Shown piece by piece: positions 8,548-17,424 of a stretch of DNA of 64,000 bases. The number at the start of each line of letters is the position of its first letter. Position 1 is the stretch's first letter. The stretch covers positions 496,001 through 560,000 of the forward strand of contig OZ246981.1 of NCBI GenBank assembly GCA_965232455.1, written 5' to 3'. The notes under the pieces are model-generated. The model ran no database searches and was not told the DNA's origin. It saw only the letters and a program-made list of their open reading frames with translations. A program made the translations under genes and the position numbers. This DNA is from JBFGFX01 sp965232455 (GTDB lineage: Bacteria > Pseudomonadota > Gammaproteobacteria > Steroidobacterales > Woeseiaceae).

Positions 8548-9172
8548 CCGAGGGGCTCTCGACCGCCATGATGCGCGGCTTGATCCACCGCCGGAACCGG
8601 CCGCTCATCAGCATGTAGTTGAGTTGCAGCAGGATCGCCAGGCCGGCGAACAAAGGCCAGTATCCGAAGCCGGTGAATCCGACCTCGAAGGGGAACACCG
8701 CGTAATACGCTTTCGTTTCCTCCGTTCCGGCCGTCGTGACTATGCCTATGTAGGATCCGGGCTCGTCGAATTCGTGCATGACGGTAAATACGTCCGGTAC
8801 CCGGCGCGGTTCCTGGTAAAACACCGTTGCGGCATCGATGTCGTCAATGTTTTGAACGTCTTCCCAGCGTGCAAACCGACCGAGCCCGGTGACGTCCCGG
8901 ATTATCCGGAAGTCGAGTGGAACGGCGCCCAATCCACTGTGCAGGTACTCCATGACAAAAACGCTGTCGCCGGTCTCCGGTATGTCTTCGCAAAACTCCT
9001 CGTGTTGACGGAGTTCGGGAAGAAATATCTTGAAGTGAGCCTTGAAGTAGCCAATTTTTATTGCGCAGAGATCGTCCTCCAGCGCGACGCTGCCGTGCGC
9101 GGCGGCGAGCTGCGGCAGACCCAGGAGCAGGCACACGAGCCACGCCCGGCGGGATGTCGATGATCTGGGCAT
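8540..9172 (-). CDS. Periplasmic protein with C-terminal membrane anchor, unknown function
   Basis: 210 residues from the ATG at 9172-9170. I prefer this start because it begins directly with a signal peptide (AWLVCLLLGLPQLAAAHG). The mature protein starts HGSVALEDDLCAIKIGYFKA and carries two cysteines (DLC, EEFC) in its first half. A membrane helix lies near the C-terminus (YWPLFAGLAILLQLNYMLMSG), followed by a basic cytoplasmic tail. The pattern is a periplasmic domain tethered to the inner membrane. I do not recognise a named family. As first gene of the operon containing the YtkA-like protein and the di-heme enzyme, it may be their partner or substrate. That is inference. Confidence 0.75.
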   Translation of the reverse strand: MPRSSTSRRAWLVCLLLGLPQLAAAHGSVALEDDLCAIKIGYFKAHFKIFLPELRQHEEFCEDIPETGDSVFVMEYLHSGLGAVPLDFRIIRDVTGLGRFARWEDVQNIDDIDAATVFYQEPRRVPDVFTVMHEFDEPGSYIGIVTTAGTEETKAYYAVFPFEVGFTGFGYWPLFAGLAILLQLNYMLMSGRFRRWIKPRIMAVESPSDA

Positions 9173-9342
9173 GCCGGATATTCTATCGGGAAAAACGATC
9201 TGCGTTGTCGAAATAGTGTTGCCAGTTTCGACGTCCGCAAACCCGCGGGTCGGCGGACCCGGGGCGCTCGTGCCCGGCAGGTCCGCGCCGCCGATACGGG
9301 TTTCGCGCCGTTTTTCCAAGCGGTATGGCGTATAGTTCATGA

Positions 9343-10233
9343 ATGCGCACGTTTGCTGGCGTCGAACTCGGCGGAACGAAAATCGTTTGCGGGCTGAGCA
9401 CCGAGGACGGCGAACTCCTCGAACGGGTCAGGCTGGATACCGAGGACCCCGAGCGGAGTCTTCCGGCCGTCCTTGCTACCCTGCAGCGATTCGAGTGCAC
9501 CCATGGCCGCTATTCCGGCCTCGGTATCGGGGCTTTCGGTCCGGTCTACCTGAACAGAAAGGCGGCGAATTTCGGCCGTATCGGACAAACGCCCAAGCTG
9601 GCCTGGCGCGGCCGTGACCTGTTCGCCTACTTCCGCGAAAGCCAGAGCGCGCCAATCGTGCTCGACACCGACGTGACAATGGCGGCTTTCGGCGAGTCGA
9701 CCTGGGGCGTGGCCGCCGAAGCGGGTTCGATCGTCTACCTGACCGTGGGAACCGGTATCGGCGCCGGGGTGCTGATCGACGACGTTCCGGTGCACGGACT
9801 AATGCATCCGGAGGTCGGCCACATTCGTGTGCCCCGTGCCGCCGGCGACGAATACGCGGGCGGCTGCCCGCAACACGGCGACTGCGTGGAAGGTTTGACG
9901 GCCGGCCCGGCCATACTCGCACGCTGGGGCAAATCCCTGGGAGAATTGCCGGACGGGCACCCCGCGTTCGAGCAGACTGCTCATTACATTTCACACCTGG
10001 TGACGAATTCGGTGCTGTTTTACGCGCCGGAGAAGATCGTTCTCGGCGGCGGCGTCATGGCCAACGCCGCGCTATACCCTGTGATACGAGCACGCGTCCA
10101 GGCCCTGCTCTACGGGTACGTCGCTCTTCCGGAAATCGAACACGACATCGAGGAACTGATCGTTGCGCCGGGCTTGGGAGACAACGCGGGAGTGCTGGGC
10201 GCGGCCGCGATGGCGATGATCACGGCGAGCTGA
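9343..10233 (+). CDS. ROK-family sugar kinase (fructokinase-like)
   Basis: 296 residues, normal for ROK kinases. The ATP-phosphate motif is GVELGGTKIVCGL at the N-terminus. The catalytic aspartate lies in VLDTDVTMAAFGE (about residue 108), and the second glycine-rich motif is LTVGTGIGAGVLI. The zinc and substrate loop HPEVGHIRVPRA is followed by GGCPQHGDCVEGLTAGPAI, giving the Cys-x2-His-x2-Cys pattern typical of bacterial fructokinases (GmuE/Mak type) rather than glucokinases. Reaction: ATP-dependent phosphorylation of fructose or a related hexose in the cytoplasm. It is divergent from the 9172 gene and stands alone, with no sugar transporter nearby. Confidence 0.9.
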   Translation: MRTFAGVELGGTKIVCGLSTEDGELLERVRLDTEDPERSLPAVLATLQRFECTHGRYSGLGIGAFGPVYLNRKAANFGRIGQTPKLAWRGRDLFAYFRESQSAPIVLDTDVTMAAFGESTWGVAAEAGSIVYLTVGTGIGAGVLIDDVPVHGLMHPEVGHIRVPRAAGDEYAGGCPQHGDCVEGLTAGPAILARWGKSLGELPDGHPAFEQTAHYISHLVTNSVLFYAPEKIVLGGGVMANAALYPVIRARVQALLYGYVALPEIEHDIEELIVAPGLGDNAGVLGAAAMAMITAS

Positions 10234-10560
10234 TCCTGCTCATGTCGGTGTTCGGTCGTTGGTGACTGAACATATTGCACCGCGATTTCACCGGATCGGT
10301 GTCGGTCATTGAAGACAAACACCGTCGCGAAATTCTTCCGGATGCGCGGATGCATCTCCTAAGTCCATTTCCCGTCTGTGAATTTCGGTATGCAGCTATC
10401 GTAACGCGCTTGTTTCTTGCGCGGTAAAAATACGATTTCGTTACGAACCGCGTTTTGTGATCAGTATCACCGCGTTTTTCGTCGACTAGTTGGATGATGC
10501 CTCCGTGACTGCCGTCGCAATTACTCACGCCAGCGCGCGAATATTTCTAGGGAGGGAAGA
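10234..10560. other. 327-base intergenic region upstream of bactofilin genes
   Basis: No gene is supported here. It holds an AT-richer stretch from about 10380 to 10500 and the dyad described at 10456-10471. It ends in a strong ribosome-binding site (GGGAGGAAG, 10551-10559), directly before the first bactofilin ATG at 10561. Confidence 0.6.
10456..10471 (+). promoter_or_regulatory. Candidate CRP/FNR-family binding site
   Basis: TGTGA-N6-TCACC differs from the CRP half-site consensus TGTGA-N6-TCACA at one base. Its core is a perfect GTGAT-N4-ATCAC dyad. It lies about 90 bases upstream of the bactofilin start, a reasonable place for a regulator. This is a pattern match only. Confidence 0.35.
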
Positions 10561-11073
10561 ATGAGTAACCCGTACGAAACCGCAAAGCAAAAAAAGACTT
10601 CAGTTTTGGGACCGACGCTGCGCTTCAAAGGTGAATTGAGTGCGGAAGAGGATCTGCTCATACAGGGTCGCGTCGAAGGTTCCATCAAACACTCGTCCAG
10701 TCTCACGGTTGGCGAAGAAGGGCAGGTGAAAGCCAACATTGCCGCTGAATACATCGCGGTGGAGGGCAGGGTTGACGGTGATATGAGCGGTAGCCGTTCC
10801 GTCGTCATCCGGGACACCGCCAACATCGACGGCAATATCTACAGCCCTGTTGTCACCCTGCTCGAAGGAGCCACGTTCAACGGCTCGATCGACATGAGTG
10901 GTAAAACGGCCGCCAACGCCGCCGACAAACCCGGTGACGCGAAGTCGGGTGATGCAGCACCGGTCAAGGACGACGCCGTAGAGGCCAAGCCATCGAGCGC
11001 CGATAGCGGTTCGTCGAGTTCGGCAAAAAGGAAAACGCAGCGGCCTGAAAAGAAATCAGCCAGCGCTGCCTGA
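10561..11073 (+). CDS. Bactofilin (polymer-forming cytoskeletal protein) with long charged tail
   Basis: 170 residues. The central DUF583/bactofilin beta-helix spans about residues 15-118. It has a short N-terminal tail (MSNPYETAKQKKTSVLG) and the hallmark segments LRFKGELSAEEDLLIQGRVE and GATFNGSID. Bactofilins polymerise spontaneously on the inner face of the membrane and scaffold cell-wall or polarity proteins. The C-terminal 50 residues are a low-complexity Ala/Ser/Lys/Asp tail (ending RPEKKSASAA), likely unstructured. It is followed after 20 bases by a second bactofilin gene. Confidence 0.92.
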   Translation: MSNPYETAKQKKTSVLGPTLRFKGELSAEEDLLIQGRVEGSIKHSSSLTVGEEGQVKANIAAEYIAVEGRVDGDMSGSRSVVIRDTANIDGNIYSPVVTLLEGATFNGSIDMSGKTAANAADKPGDAKSGDAAPVKDDAVEAKPSSADSGSSSSAKRKTQRPEKKSASAA

Positions 11074-11093
11074 GCAGGCCAAGGAGAGCCACG

Positions 11094-11570
11094 ATGTCAG
11101 ATACCGAAGTCATGAAGACCTTGAACGCGGACGACGAGCGCTTGACGGAGTCTCAGGTCATACCCTTTAACGACGTTCCCGATTCCGTCCGTAATCGGGA
11201 TTCGGCGCAAAGCGAAGAGTCGTCGTCGGGCGGTCCGGTTTCGGTCATCGGCGAGACTCTCCACTTCAAGGGAGAATTGTCCGCCGGCGAAGACCTGGTC
11301 GTCGAGGGCAAGGTCGAAGGCACGATCAATCAGGGTAAATGCTGCCTGACGGTCAAGCCCAAAGGTCAGTTGATCGCGAACGTCAATGCCACCAAGATTT
11401 TTATCGAAGGTACAGTGAAGGGCGATCTCACGGCCACCGTCAGCGTGACGGTTCGTGAGTCCGGAGTGGTAACCGGCAGTATCATTGCGCCGAAAGTAGC
11501 CATTACCGAAGGTGCAACCTTCAATGGCTCCATTGAAATGAGAGACCCTAAAGCGGGCAAAGCGAAGTAA
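11094..11570 (+). CDS. Second bactofilin
   Basis: 158 residues. The N-terminal tail of about 50 residues is charged and longer than in the first copy. The bactofilin beta-helix follows (residues about 55-150: ETLHFKGELSAGEDLVVEGK, ending GATFNGSIEMRD) and closes with a very short basic tail. The two adjacent paralogues have their long flexible tail at opposite ends. This fits a co-polymerising pair with different membrane or partner contacts, which is an inference. The two genes share an operon that ends at the terminator at 11602-11633. Confidence 0.92.
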   Translation: MSDTEVMKTLNADDERLTESQVIPFNDVPDSVRNRDSAQSEESSSGGPVSVIGETLHFKGELSAGEDLVVEGKVEGTINQGKCCLTVKPKGQLIANVNATKIFIEGTVKGDLTATVSVTVRESGVVTGSIIAPKVAITEGATFNGSIEMRDPKAGKAK

Positions 11571-11601
11571 TCCGCGATCTCCGCGGTGTAGCGTCAATCG
11601 G

Positions 11602-11633
11602 AAAGCCCCCTCGTTCTCGGGGGGGCTTTTTTT
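11602..11633 (+). terminator. Rho-independent terminator after bactofilin operon
   Basis: A 9-base stem (AAAGCCCCC paired with GGGGGCTTT) with a short loop is followed by a run of seven T. It is placed 31 bases after the second bactofilin stop and just before the end of the convergent amiD gene, so it may act in both directions. Confidence 0.85.
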
Positions 11634-11660
11634 GTGCGCGTGCGGCCCGGCTGGGTCGCA

Positions 11661-12605
11661 TCACCGGTCGGTCGCCCCGCGATCCGACCTATCGGAGACA
11701 TCCCCGGGTTCTGACGGCGAATCAACCTCGAATTCGAGCAAGTCGGCAAGCAACTCGCTCCGGTACTTTTCGATGAGTGCAAACACGATCGCGGCGGTTT
11801 CGATGTCAACGATTCCGGTGACGACGGAAGGACGGAAGTGCATCTGAAATGCCCGGACGGCTTGTCGCGATTGCAGGTCGTTCACGCCGCTTGGCTCAAT
11901 TCGATAACCGTAAGCGCGTAACGCCTGTTGTACGGCGACCGTCGGCGGCCGTGCCGCCCGGAACCGGCGGCGGTAGCGAAGTACGGTCTTGTCGTCGTAC
12001 CAGGCGCCGATACCGGATCGGTGCAGCAGTTGCCACGGGAAACGAGGTCCCGGATCGACCTTTCGGTCGGGTGCGATATCGGCATGGCCCACTACGTCCA
12101 CCGGGTCGATCTCCGGGTGACGTTCCAGAATATCGGTGGCCAGTTCGGTGAGCAATCCTATCTGCGCGTCCGCGAAATCCGGATAAAAGCAAAACATCTC
12201 GTTTTCGTCGGAGTCACCGTGCTGGTCTGCTTCATCCACACAGTAGGACCGGTTGACCAGTTCGATGCCGATCGAGCGATCGTTGAGCGCTTCTTCGCCG
12301 TTCCAATAACTCTCACCGGCGTGCCATGCTCTGCGAGATTCTTCGACGAGTTGATAAACCCTGAGCGTTTCGGAAGGGTAGGTGTCGTCATCGGGTTCAG
12401 GAACGAGGTAGTGCGCGCTGACCGGGTTGTCCGATGGTTCGGTAAGCAACGCCAACGAGTCCCCGAAATTCTCAGTTGTGAAATGAATGACCAGATAGTT
12501 GACCCGGCTGTTCTGGTTGCGTGACGGCGCATCGATCATTGGCGATGTCGAGCAGCCGATCAACGTGATGACGAAGACCGCTGGCAATAGCGTTTTGGTG
12601 GTCAT
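11661..12605 (-). CDS. amiD: N-acetylmuramoyl-L-alanine amidase, AmiD-type lipoprotein
   Basis: 314 residues from the ATG at 12605-12603. An N-terminal lipobox (LIGCS, Cys18) predicts a lipoprotein. The amidase_2 domain covers about residues 35-210 with zinc ligands in NYLVIHFT (His41) and in VVGHADIAPDRKVDPGPRF. Other hallmarks are VSAHYLVP, RAWHAGESYW and SIGIELVN. A C-terminal peptidoglycan-binding domain includes VRAFQMHFRP. Order and motifs match E. coli AmiD, an outer-membrane amidase that cleaves the lactyl-Ala bond in intact and anhydro muropeptides. The start overlaps the ampG stop (ATGA), coupling amidase and muropeptide permease. Confidence 0.93.
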   Translation of the reverse strand: MTTKTLLPAVFVITLIGCSTSPMIDAPSRNQNSRVNYLVIHFTTENFGDSLALLTEPSDNPVSAHYLVPEPDDDTYPSETLRVYQLVEESRRAWHAGESYWNGEEALNDRSIGIELVNRSYCVDEADQHGDSDENEMFCFYPDFADAQIGLLTELATDILERHPEIDPVDVVGHADIAPDRKVDPGPRFPWQLLHRSGIGAWYDDKTVLRYRRRFRAARPPTVAVQQALRAYGYRIEPSGVNDLQSRQAVRAFQMHFRPSVVTGIVDIETAAIVFALIEKYRSELLADLLEFEVDSPSEPGDVSDRSDRGATDR

Positions 12606-13990
12606 GGTTCGGGCTCTTCGATGTCTGAGGCCGGCTTGCCGAAATCGGCGTCCAGCGGGATCAATCGGGTCACGATAAACGACGGAATAGTGGCGGCCAG
12701 GATCCAAACGAAAAAGTATCGATAGCCGATCATTTCCTGGAGCCAACCGCTGAACATTCCAGGGATCATCATGCCCAGGGCCATGAAGCCGGTGCAAATC
12801 GCAAAATGCGCCGTTCTGTGCGGGCCGTCGGCGACGTAGAGCATGTAGAGTGTGAAAGCCGTGAAACCGAACCCGTAGCCGAACTGTTCGACGGCGACGG
12901 CGACGTTGACGACCGCAAAACTGCTCGGCAGGGTATATGCGAGAAGCGCGTAAACCGCGTTGGGAACGTTGATTGCTGCGACCATCCATAACAGCCAATA
13001 TCGAAGACCGTTGCGCGCGGCGAGAAAGCCGCCGGCCAGTCCGCCAATCAACAGCATAACGACGCCCGTCACGCCGGTTGCGACGCCAACCTCCGTGGTT
13101 GAAAGGGCAAGACCGCCGGCGGCCCTGGGATCCAGCAGGAACGGTGCGGAGATTTTGACGAGCTGAGCTTCCGAAAACCGGTACAACAACAGAAAAGCGA
13201 GAATCACGCCTATGTGCTTTTTTCGGAAGAAGGAGACGAAGGTCTCGATGAACTCCGGCAACAGCGTCGATGGCGTGAGCCGCCGTCCGGCCGTATCTTT
13301 GCCCGGCCTCGGTAAAGAACGACCGTGAAACGCGGCGAGGAGCAGGAACACCGCGCAGGCCATTAGAAACGTGTACGACCACGCGAGCGGCACGCTGTTG
13401 CCGAGAAAACTCGCCGATTCCAGATAGCCGGCGACGACCACGAGCAAGCCCTGTCCCGAGATCATCGCAAGACGAAAAAACGTATTGCGCACGCCGACGA
13501 ACCAGGCCTGATCGTGTTTCGACAGCGCCAGCATGTAGAACCCGTCCGCGGCGATGTCGTGAGTCGCGGAGCTGAATGCGAGCAGCCAGAACAGCAGCAG
13601 GGTGTACTGCAGGGAATGGTCGGTCGGCACGGTCAGCGCGATGCCTCCCAGGGCGGCGCCGACGCAGAATTGCATGGCGACGATCCAATATCGTCGCGTT
13701 TTCAGCAGATCGACCAGCGGGCTCCAAAAGGGTTTCAGTATCCAGGGAAGATAGAACCAGCTCGTATAGAGCGCGATATCGGTATTGGAGAGGCCCAAGC
13801 GCTTGTACATGATTACCGAAACGCCCGTGACGACGATGTAGGGCAGCCCCTGGGCGAAGTAGAGGCTGGGCAGCCACCGCCAATGGCTGTCGCCACCGGC
13901 GGTGCGAGGAGCCGATTCGTGACGGGCCGGATATCCGGTCACGGCGTTATTCGCCCGGACCGCAGTTCGCCGGATCGCGGGCTGCTGCAT
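12602..13990 (-). CDS. ampG: AmpG-family muropeptide MFS transporter
   Basis: 462 residues with about 12 hydrophobic helices. The AmpG signature is near the N-terminus: SLYFAQGLPYIVVTGVSVIM, then LYTSWFYLPWILKPFWSPLV. The FSSATHDIAADGFYMLAL segment of AmpG permeases follows. The role is uptake of GlcNAc-anhydro-muropeptides from periplasm to cytoplasm for cell-wall recycling and, in many species, for beta-lactamase signalling. It is the first gene of a two-gene operon with amiD. No ampD, nagZ or ampR homologue is in the window. Confidence 0.9.
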   Translation of the reverse strand: MQQPAIRRTAVRANNAVTGYPARHESAPRTAGGDSHWRWLPSLYFAQGLPYIVVTGVSVIMYKRLGLSNTDIALYTSWFYLPWILKPFWSPLVDLLKTRRYWIVAMQFCVGAALGGIALTVPTDHSLQYTLLLFWLLAFSSATHDIAADGFYMLALSKHDQAWFVGVRNTFFRLAMISGQGLLVVVAGYLESASFLGNSVPLAWSYTFLMACAVFLLLAAFHGRSLPRPGKDTAGRRLTPSTLLPEFIETFVSFFRKKHIGVILAFLLLYRFSEAQLVKISAPFLLDPRAAGGLALSTTEVGVATGVTGVVMLLIGGLAGGFLAARNGLRYWLLWMVAAINVPNAVYALLAYTLPSSFAVVNVAVAVEQFGYGFGFTAFTLYMLYVADGPHRTAHFAICTGFMALGMMIPGMFSGWLQEMIGYRYFFVWILAATIPSFIVTRLIPLDADFGKPASDIEEPEP

Positions 13991-14214
13991 TTTCGGCCGT
14001 CATACGCTCGTCGCATCTGTCCGCTAAGCTAGGCACTGGATTCGTGCATTATCTTATGTCAAACCTTTGGTGGAGAAGGCGTCGGCGCTCGGAAACGAGC
14101 GCTGCCGGGTCCGACCGGCGCGGTTGCCACCGGCGCGGCTACGATCTAAGTTGAGATAGGTTCTATACTTAATATCATGACGCCCAATACAAGCAATAAC
14201 AACGGGGACGGACT

Positions 14215-17200
14215 TTGAATAGATATTTTTACCGCCAGACATCGCGGCACGGGCGGCGGCACGCCGGCGTTTCTCTGGCCGCTTGCGCCTTATTCGCGGC
14301 GAACAGCGCGTTTGCACAAACCGTTTTTGTCAACGAACTGCACTACGACAACGACTCGACGGATACCGGCGAGGCCATCGAGATCGCCGGCCCGGCCGGC
14401 ACCGACCTCAGCGGCTGGAGCATCGTTCTCTACAACGGCAACGGCGGGGCGCCGTACAACACGACGGCGTTGAGCGGGCTCATTCCCGATCAGCAGAGCG
14501 GTTTCGGAACCGTGGTCGTCAACTATCCGACCAACGGCATTCAGAACGGTTCGCCGGACGGTATCGCGCTCGTGAATGGCACTACGGTTGTCCAGTTTCT
14601 GAGTTACGAAGGCAGCTTTACGGCCGTCGGAGGACCCGCGGGCGGAATGCTCAGCACGGACATCGGCGTATCCGAACCGGGATCGACGGCGATCGGTGAT
14701 TCGCTGCAGTTGATCGACGACGTCTCGACGCCCGGTATCCTGATCTGGTCCGGTCCCAGCACAAATTCCTTTGGCGCATTTAATGTGGGACAAACACCTT
14801 CCGGCACACCGGGCGGTCCGACCGATCCTCCCACGGAATTGAGTTTTGTCATCAACGAAATTCACGCGGACCCCTCTGCCGGGATTGAGGGCGACGCCAA
14901 TGGCGACGGCAGCCGCGATGCGACGGGTGACGAATTCGTCGAACTCGTCAATACCTCGGGCATGGACGTCGATATCTCCGGTTGGACGCTCGCGGACGGG
15001 TTTAGCACGAGGCACACGTTCCCACCGGGTACGGTGGTGCAGGGTAACTGCGCGATCGTCGTCTTCGGCGGAAACACTCCGGTGGGAAGCTTCGGCGGCG
15101 CGCTCGTGCAAATTGCGTCCTCCGGCAGCCTGGGTCTGAACAACGGCGGTGACACGGTGACGCTGAGCAACCCAGCAGGCGGCGGGACCCTGTCGACCGC
15201 TTACGACGGCGCCGGCGGTAACGACCAGTCACTTACGCTCGACCCGGACGTCACCGGTCCCTCGTTGGTCCAGCACACCGTAGCCACCGGCTCGGGCGGC
15301 GCGCTGTTCTCGCCGGGCACGCGAATCGATGGATCGCAATTCTCCGGCTGCGATCTGCTTCCGCAGGGTCCATTCGAGATTTACGAGGTGCAGGGGGCGG
15401 GTAACGCGTCACCGCTCGTCGGTCTTCTGGTGGAAACGGAGAACAACGTCGTCACCGCGGTCGGCCCCGACGGGTTTTTCATGCAAACACCCGCGGTTCG
15501 CAGTGACGGTGACATCGATACGTCCGACGGTATTTTTGTTTTCACGGACAGCGCCCCGGCGGTATCGGTCGGCGATCAGGTTGACGTCACCGGCCAGGTG
15601 CAGGAGTTTTTCGGTTTTACGCGGCTTACCGGCAATCCGACGGTGAGCATCGACAGCTCTGCCAACCTGCTTCCCGCGGCGATTGCGTTCGATGCGAACG
15701 TTCCGTCGCCGGACCCGGCGGCGCCGAGTTGCTTAATCGAATTCGAGTGTTACGAGGGTATGCTCGTACAGATCGCGAACGGGAGCGTCGGCGGCCCGAA
15801 TCAGCGGTTCGGCTCGGATCCGGTTGCCGAAGTCTTCATATCGGCCGGCGATCGGGCGTTCCGCGAGCCGGGCGTCGAATTTCCGGGTCTCGGAATGCCG
15901 CCCATCGCCACCTGGGATGGCAACCCGGAAGTTTTTGAACTCGATCCCGACAAGCTCGGTCTGCCAAACCGAATCATTCCGGCAGGGTCGACGTTCGACG
16001 CCACCGGCGTGATCGGTTTCGAGTTCGGTGGTTACGAGCTGTGGCCCTCCGAATTGACCGTGCGTTCGTCGGAACTGCCGACCGGCGTCCGTTTACCGGC
16101 GCGCGCCGAAGTGACCATCGGCAGCCTCAACATGTTCCGCCTGTTCGACGACGTCGACGATCCGGCGGACATGACCTCGCAGGGAGCAAGCCGCGACGAC
16201 TTTGTGGTATCCACCGAAGACTACGCCCGCCGCCGAGCCAAATTCGTCGACTACATCCTGCACGGCCTGGGCGCGCCCGACGTACTTGCGGTCCAGGAGG
16301 TCGAGAAACTCGGTGTGCTCGAAACGCTGGCGGCGGACATCGCCGGGTCCGATCCCGGCGTCCACTACACCGCCATTCTCGAGGAAGGGAACGACGTGGG
16401 CACCATCGACGTGGGCTTCCTGGTGCGCGACAGCATCGCGGTTGACGCCGTCACGCAGCTCGGCAAGGACGAAATACTCGCGTTCGACGGTTCTTTGCTC
16501 AACGACCGCCCGCCACTGCTACTCGAAGGCCGTTCGGTGGGCGAGGGCGCGGACTACCCGTTCGCGGTGATGGTCGTCCACAACCGCTCGTTAAGCGGTA
16601 TCGACTCGTCGAGCCGCGGGGAGCGCGTGCGTGCAAAACGGCTTGCGCAGGCGCAGTCCATTGCCGCGAAGGTGCAGGACCTGCAGACGGCGAACCCCGA
16701 CGTCCGTCTCGTTATCGTGGGGGATTTCAACGCCTTCGAGTTCAGTGACGGTTTCGTCGACGTGATCGGACAGATTGCCGGCAACTTTGAGCCTGCGGAA
16801 AATCTCGTTTCCGGTGCGGATCTCGTCGATCCGGATCTGGTGAATCAGGTGCTGGCGATTGCGGAGGATGAACGTTATTCGTTTATCTTCCGTGGGAACG
16901 CGCAGGTGCTCGATCACGCGTTGACCAGCAGCGCGCTCGACATGTCGGTGCGCGGCCTCGAATACGCGCGTGGAAACGCGGATGCGGCGGTCGACTTGAT
17001 CAACGACGACACGACTTCGCTGCGCGCGTCGGATCACGACGGGTTCGTGCTTTTCCTTACGAAAGACCGGGACGACGACGGCGTCAACGACGACGCCGAT
17101 CTTTGCGCGGCCACCGCGATCCCCGAGTCCGTGCCGACAAAGAGGCTGGGAAGCTTTCGATACGCGTTGACCGACGGTGATTTCGTTTTCGACACCAGGC

Positions 17201-17379
17201 CGTTCAGAGGCAGATCGCCGAAGCGAAGCTTCACGACGACCGATACCGGCGGCTGCTCCTGTGAACAGATCATCGACGCATGGGGGCTCGGCCGGGGTCA
17301 GACCAAGTACGGCTGCAGCTTCGGCGTAATGTGGATCTGGTCGGCCGTCGTCAAGTGGCGGGAGTACTTCGCGCACTGA
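14215..17379 (+). CDS. Large secreted nuclease: lamin-tail domains plus endonuclease/exonuclease/phosphatase domain (ExeM-like)
   Basis: 1054 residues. It begins at a TTG (14215) preceded by GGGGACGGA, and a signal peptide ends near SAFAQ (residue 35). Two lamin-tail-type beta domains follow (about 36-200 and 210-370: FVNELHYDND, FVINEIHADPS with GDEFVELVN). A beta-rich OB-like region spans about 385-600. An EEP nuclease domain starts near residue 625 (SLNMFRLFDD, LAVQEVEK, IVGDFNAFEF, ASDHDGFVLFL). A thrombospondin-3-like calcium loop (DRDDDGVNDDADLC) lies near 952. The architecture matches extracellular DNases such as ExeM, which use DNA as a nutrient or remodel biofilm. The C-terminus lacks a GlyGly-CTERM signal and ends in a Trp-rich segment. 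Confidence 0.88.
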   Translation: MNRYFYRQTSRHGRRHAGVSLAACALFAANSAFAQTVFVNELHYDNDSTDTGEAIEIAGPAGTDLSGWSIVLYNGNGGAPYNTTALSGLIPDQQSGFGTVVVNYPTNGIQNGSPDGIALVNGTTVVQFLSYEGSFTAVGGPAGGMLSTDIGVSEPGSTAIGDSLQLIDDVSTPGILIWSGPSTNSFGAFNVGQTPSGTPGGPTDPPTELSFVINEIHADPSAGIEGDANGDGSRDATGDEFVELVNTSGMDVDISGWTLADGFSTRHTFPPGTVVQGNCAIVVFGGNTPVGSFGGALVQIASSGSLGLNNGGDTVTLSNPAGGGTLSTAYDGAGGNDQSLTLDPDVTGPSLVQHTVATGSGGALFSPGTRIDGSQFSGCDLLPQGPFEIYEVQGAGNASPLVGLLVETENNVVTAVGPDGFFMQTPAVRSDGDIDTSDGIFVFTDSAPAVSVGDQVDVTGQVQEFFGFTRLTGNPTVSIDSSANLLPAAIAFDANVPSPDPAAPSCLIEFECYEGMLVQIANGSVGGPNQRFGSDPVAEVFISAGDRAFREPGVEFPGLGMPPIATWDGNPEVFELDPDKLGLPNRIIPAGSTFDATGVIGFEFGGYELWPSELTVRSSELPTGVRLPARAEVTIGSLNMFRLFDDVDDPADMTSQGASRDDFVVSTEDYARRRAKFVDYILHGLGAPDVLAVQEVEKLGVLETLAADIAGSDPGVHYTAILEEGNDVGTIDVGFLVRDSIAVDAVTQLGKDEILAFDGSLLNDRPPLLLEGRSVGEGADYPFAVMVVHNRSLSGIDSSSRGERVRAKRLAQAQSIAAKVQDLQTANPDVRLVIVGDFNAFEFSDGFVDVIGQIAGNFEPAENLVSGADLVDPDLVNQVLAIAEDERYSFIFRGNAQVLDHALTSSALDMSVRGLEYARGNADAAVDLINDDTTSLRASDHDGFVLFLTKDRDDDGVNDDADLCAATAIPESVPTKRLGSFRYALTDGDFVFDTRPFRGRSPKRSFTTTDTGGCSCEQIIDAWGLGRGQTKYGCSFGVMWIWSAVVKWREYFAH

Positions 17380-17424
17380 ACGCCAGGCGGCGTCAGCTTG
17401 CCCGAACCGCGCCTGGCCAGGGTC

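Noticed and set aside
11661..13883. A 740-residue open frame joining the amidase to sequence upstream
   Set aside because: Only the part from 12605 downward is AmiD. The upstream part is the ampG gene read in the wrong frame.
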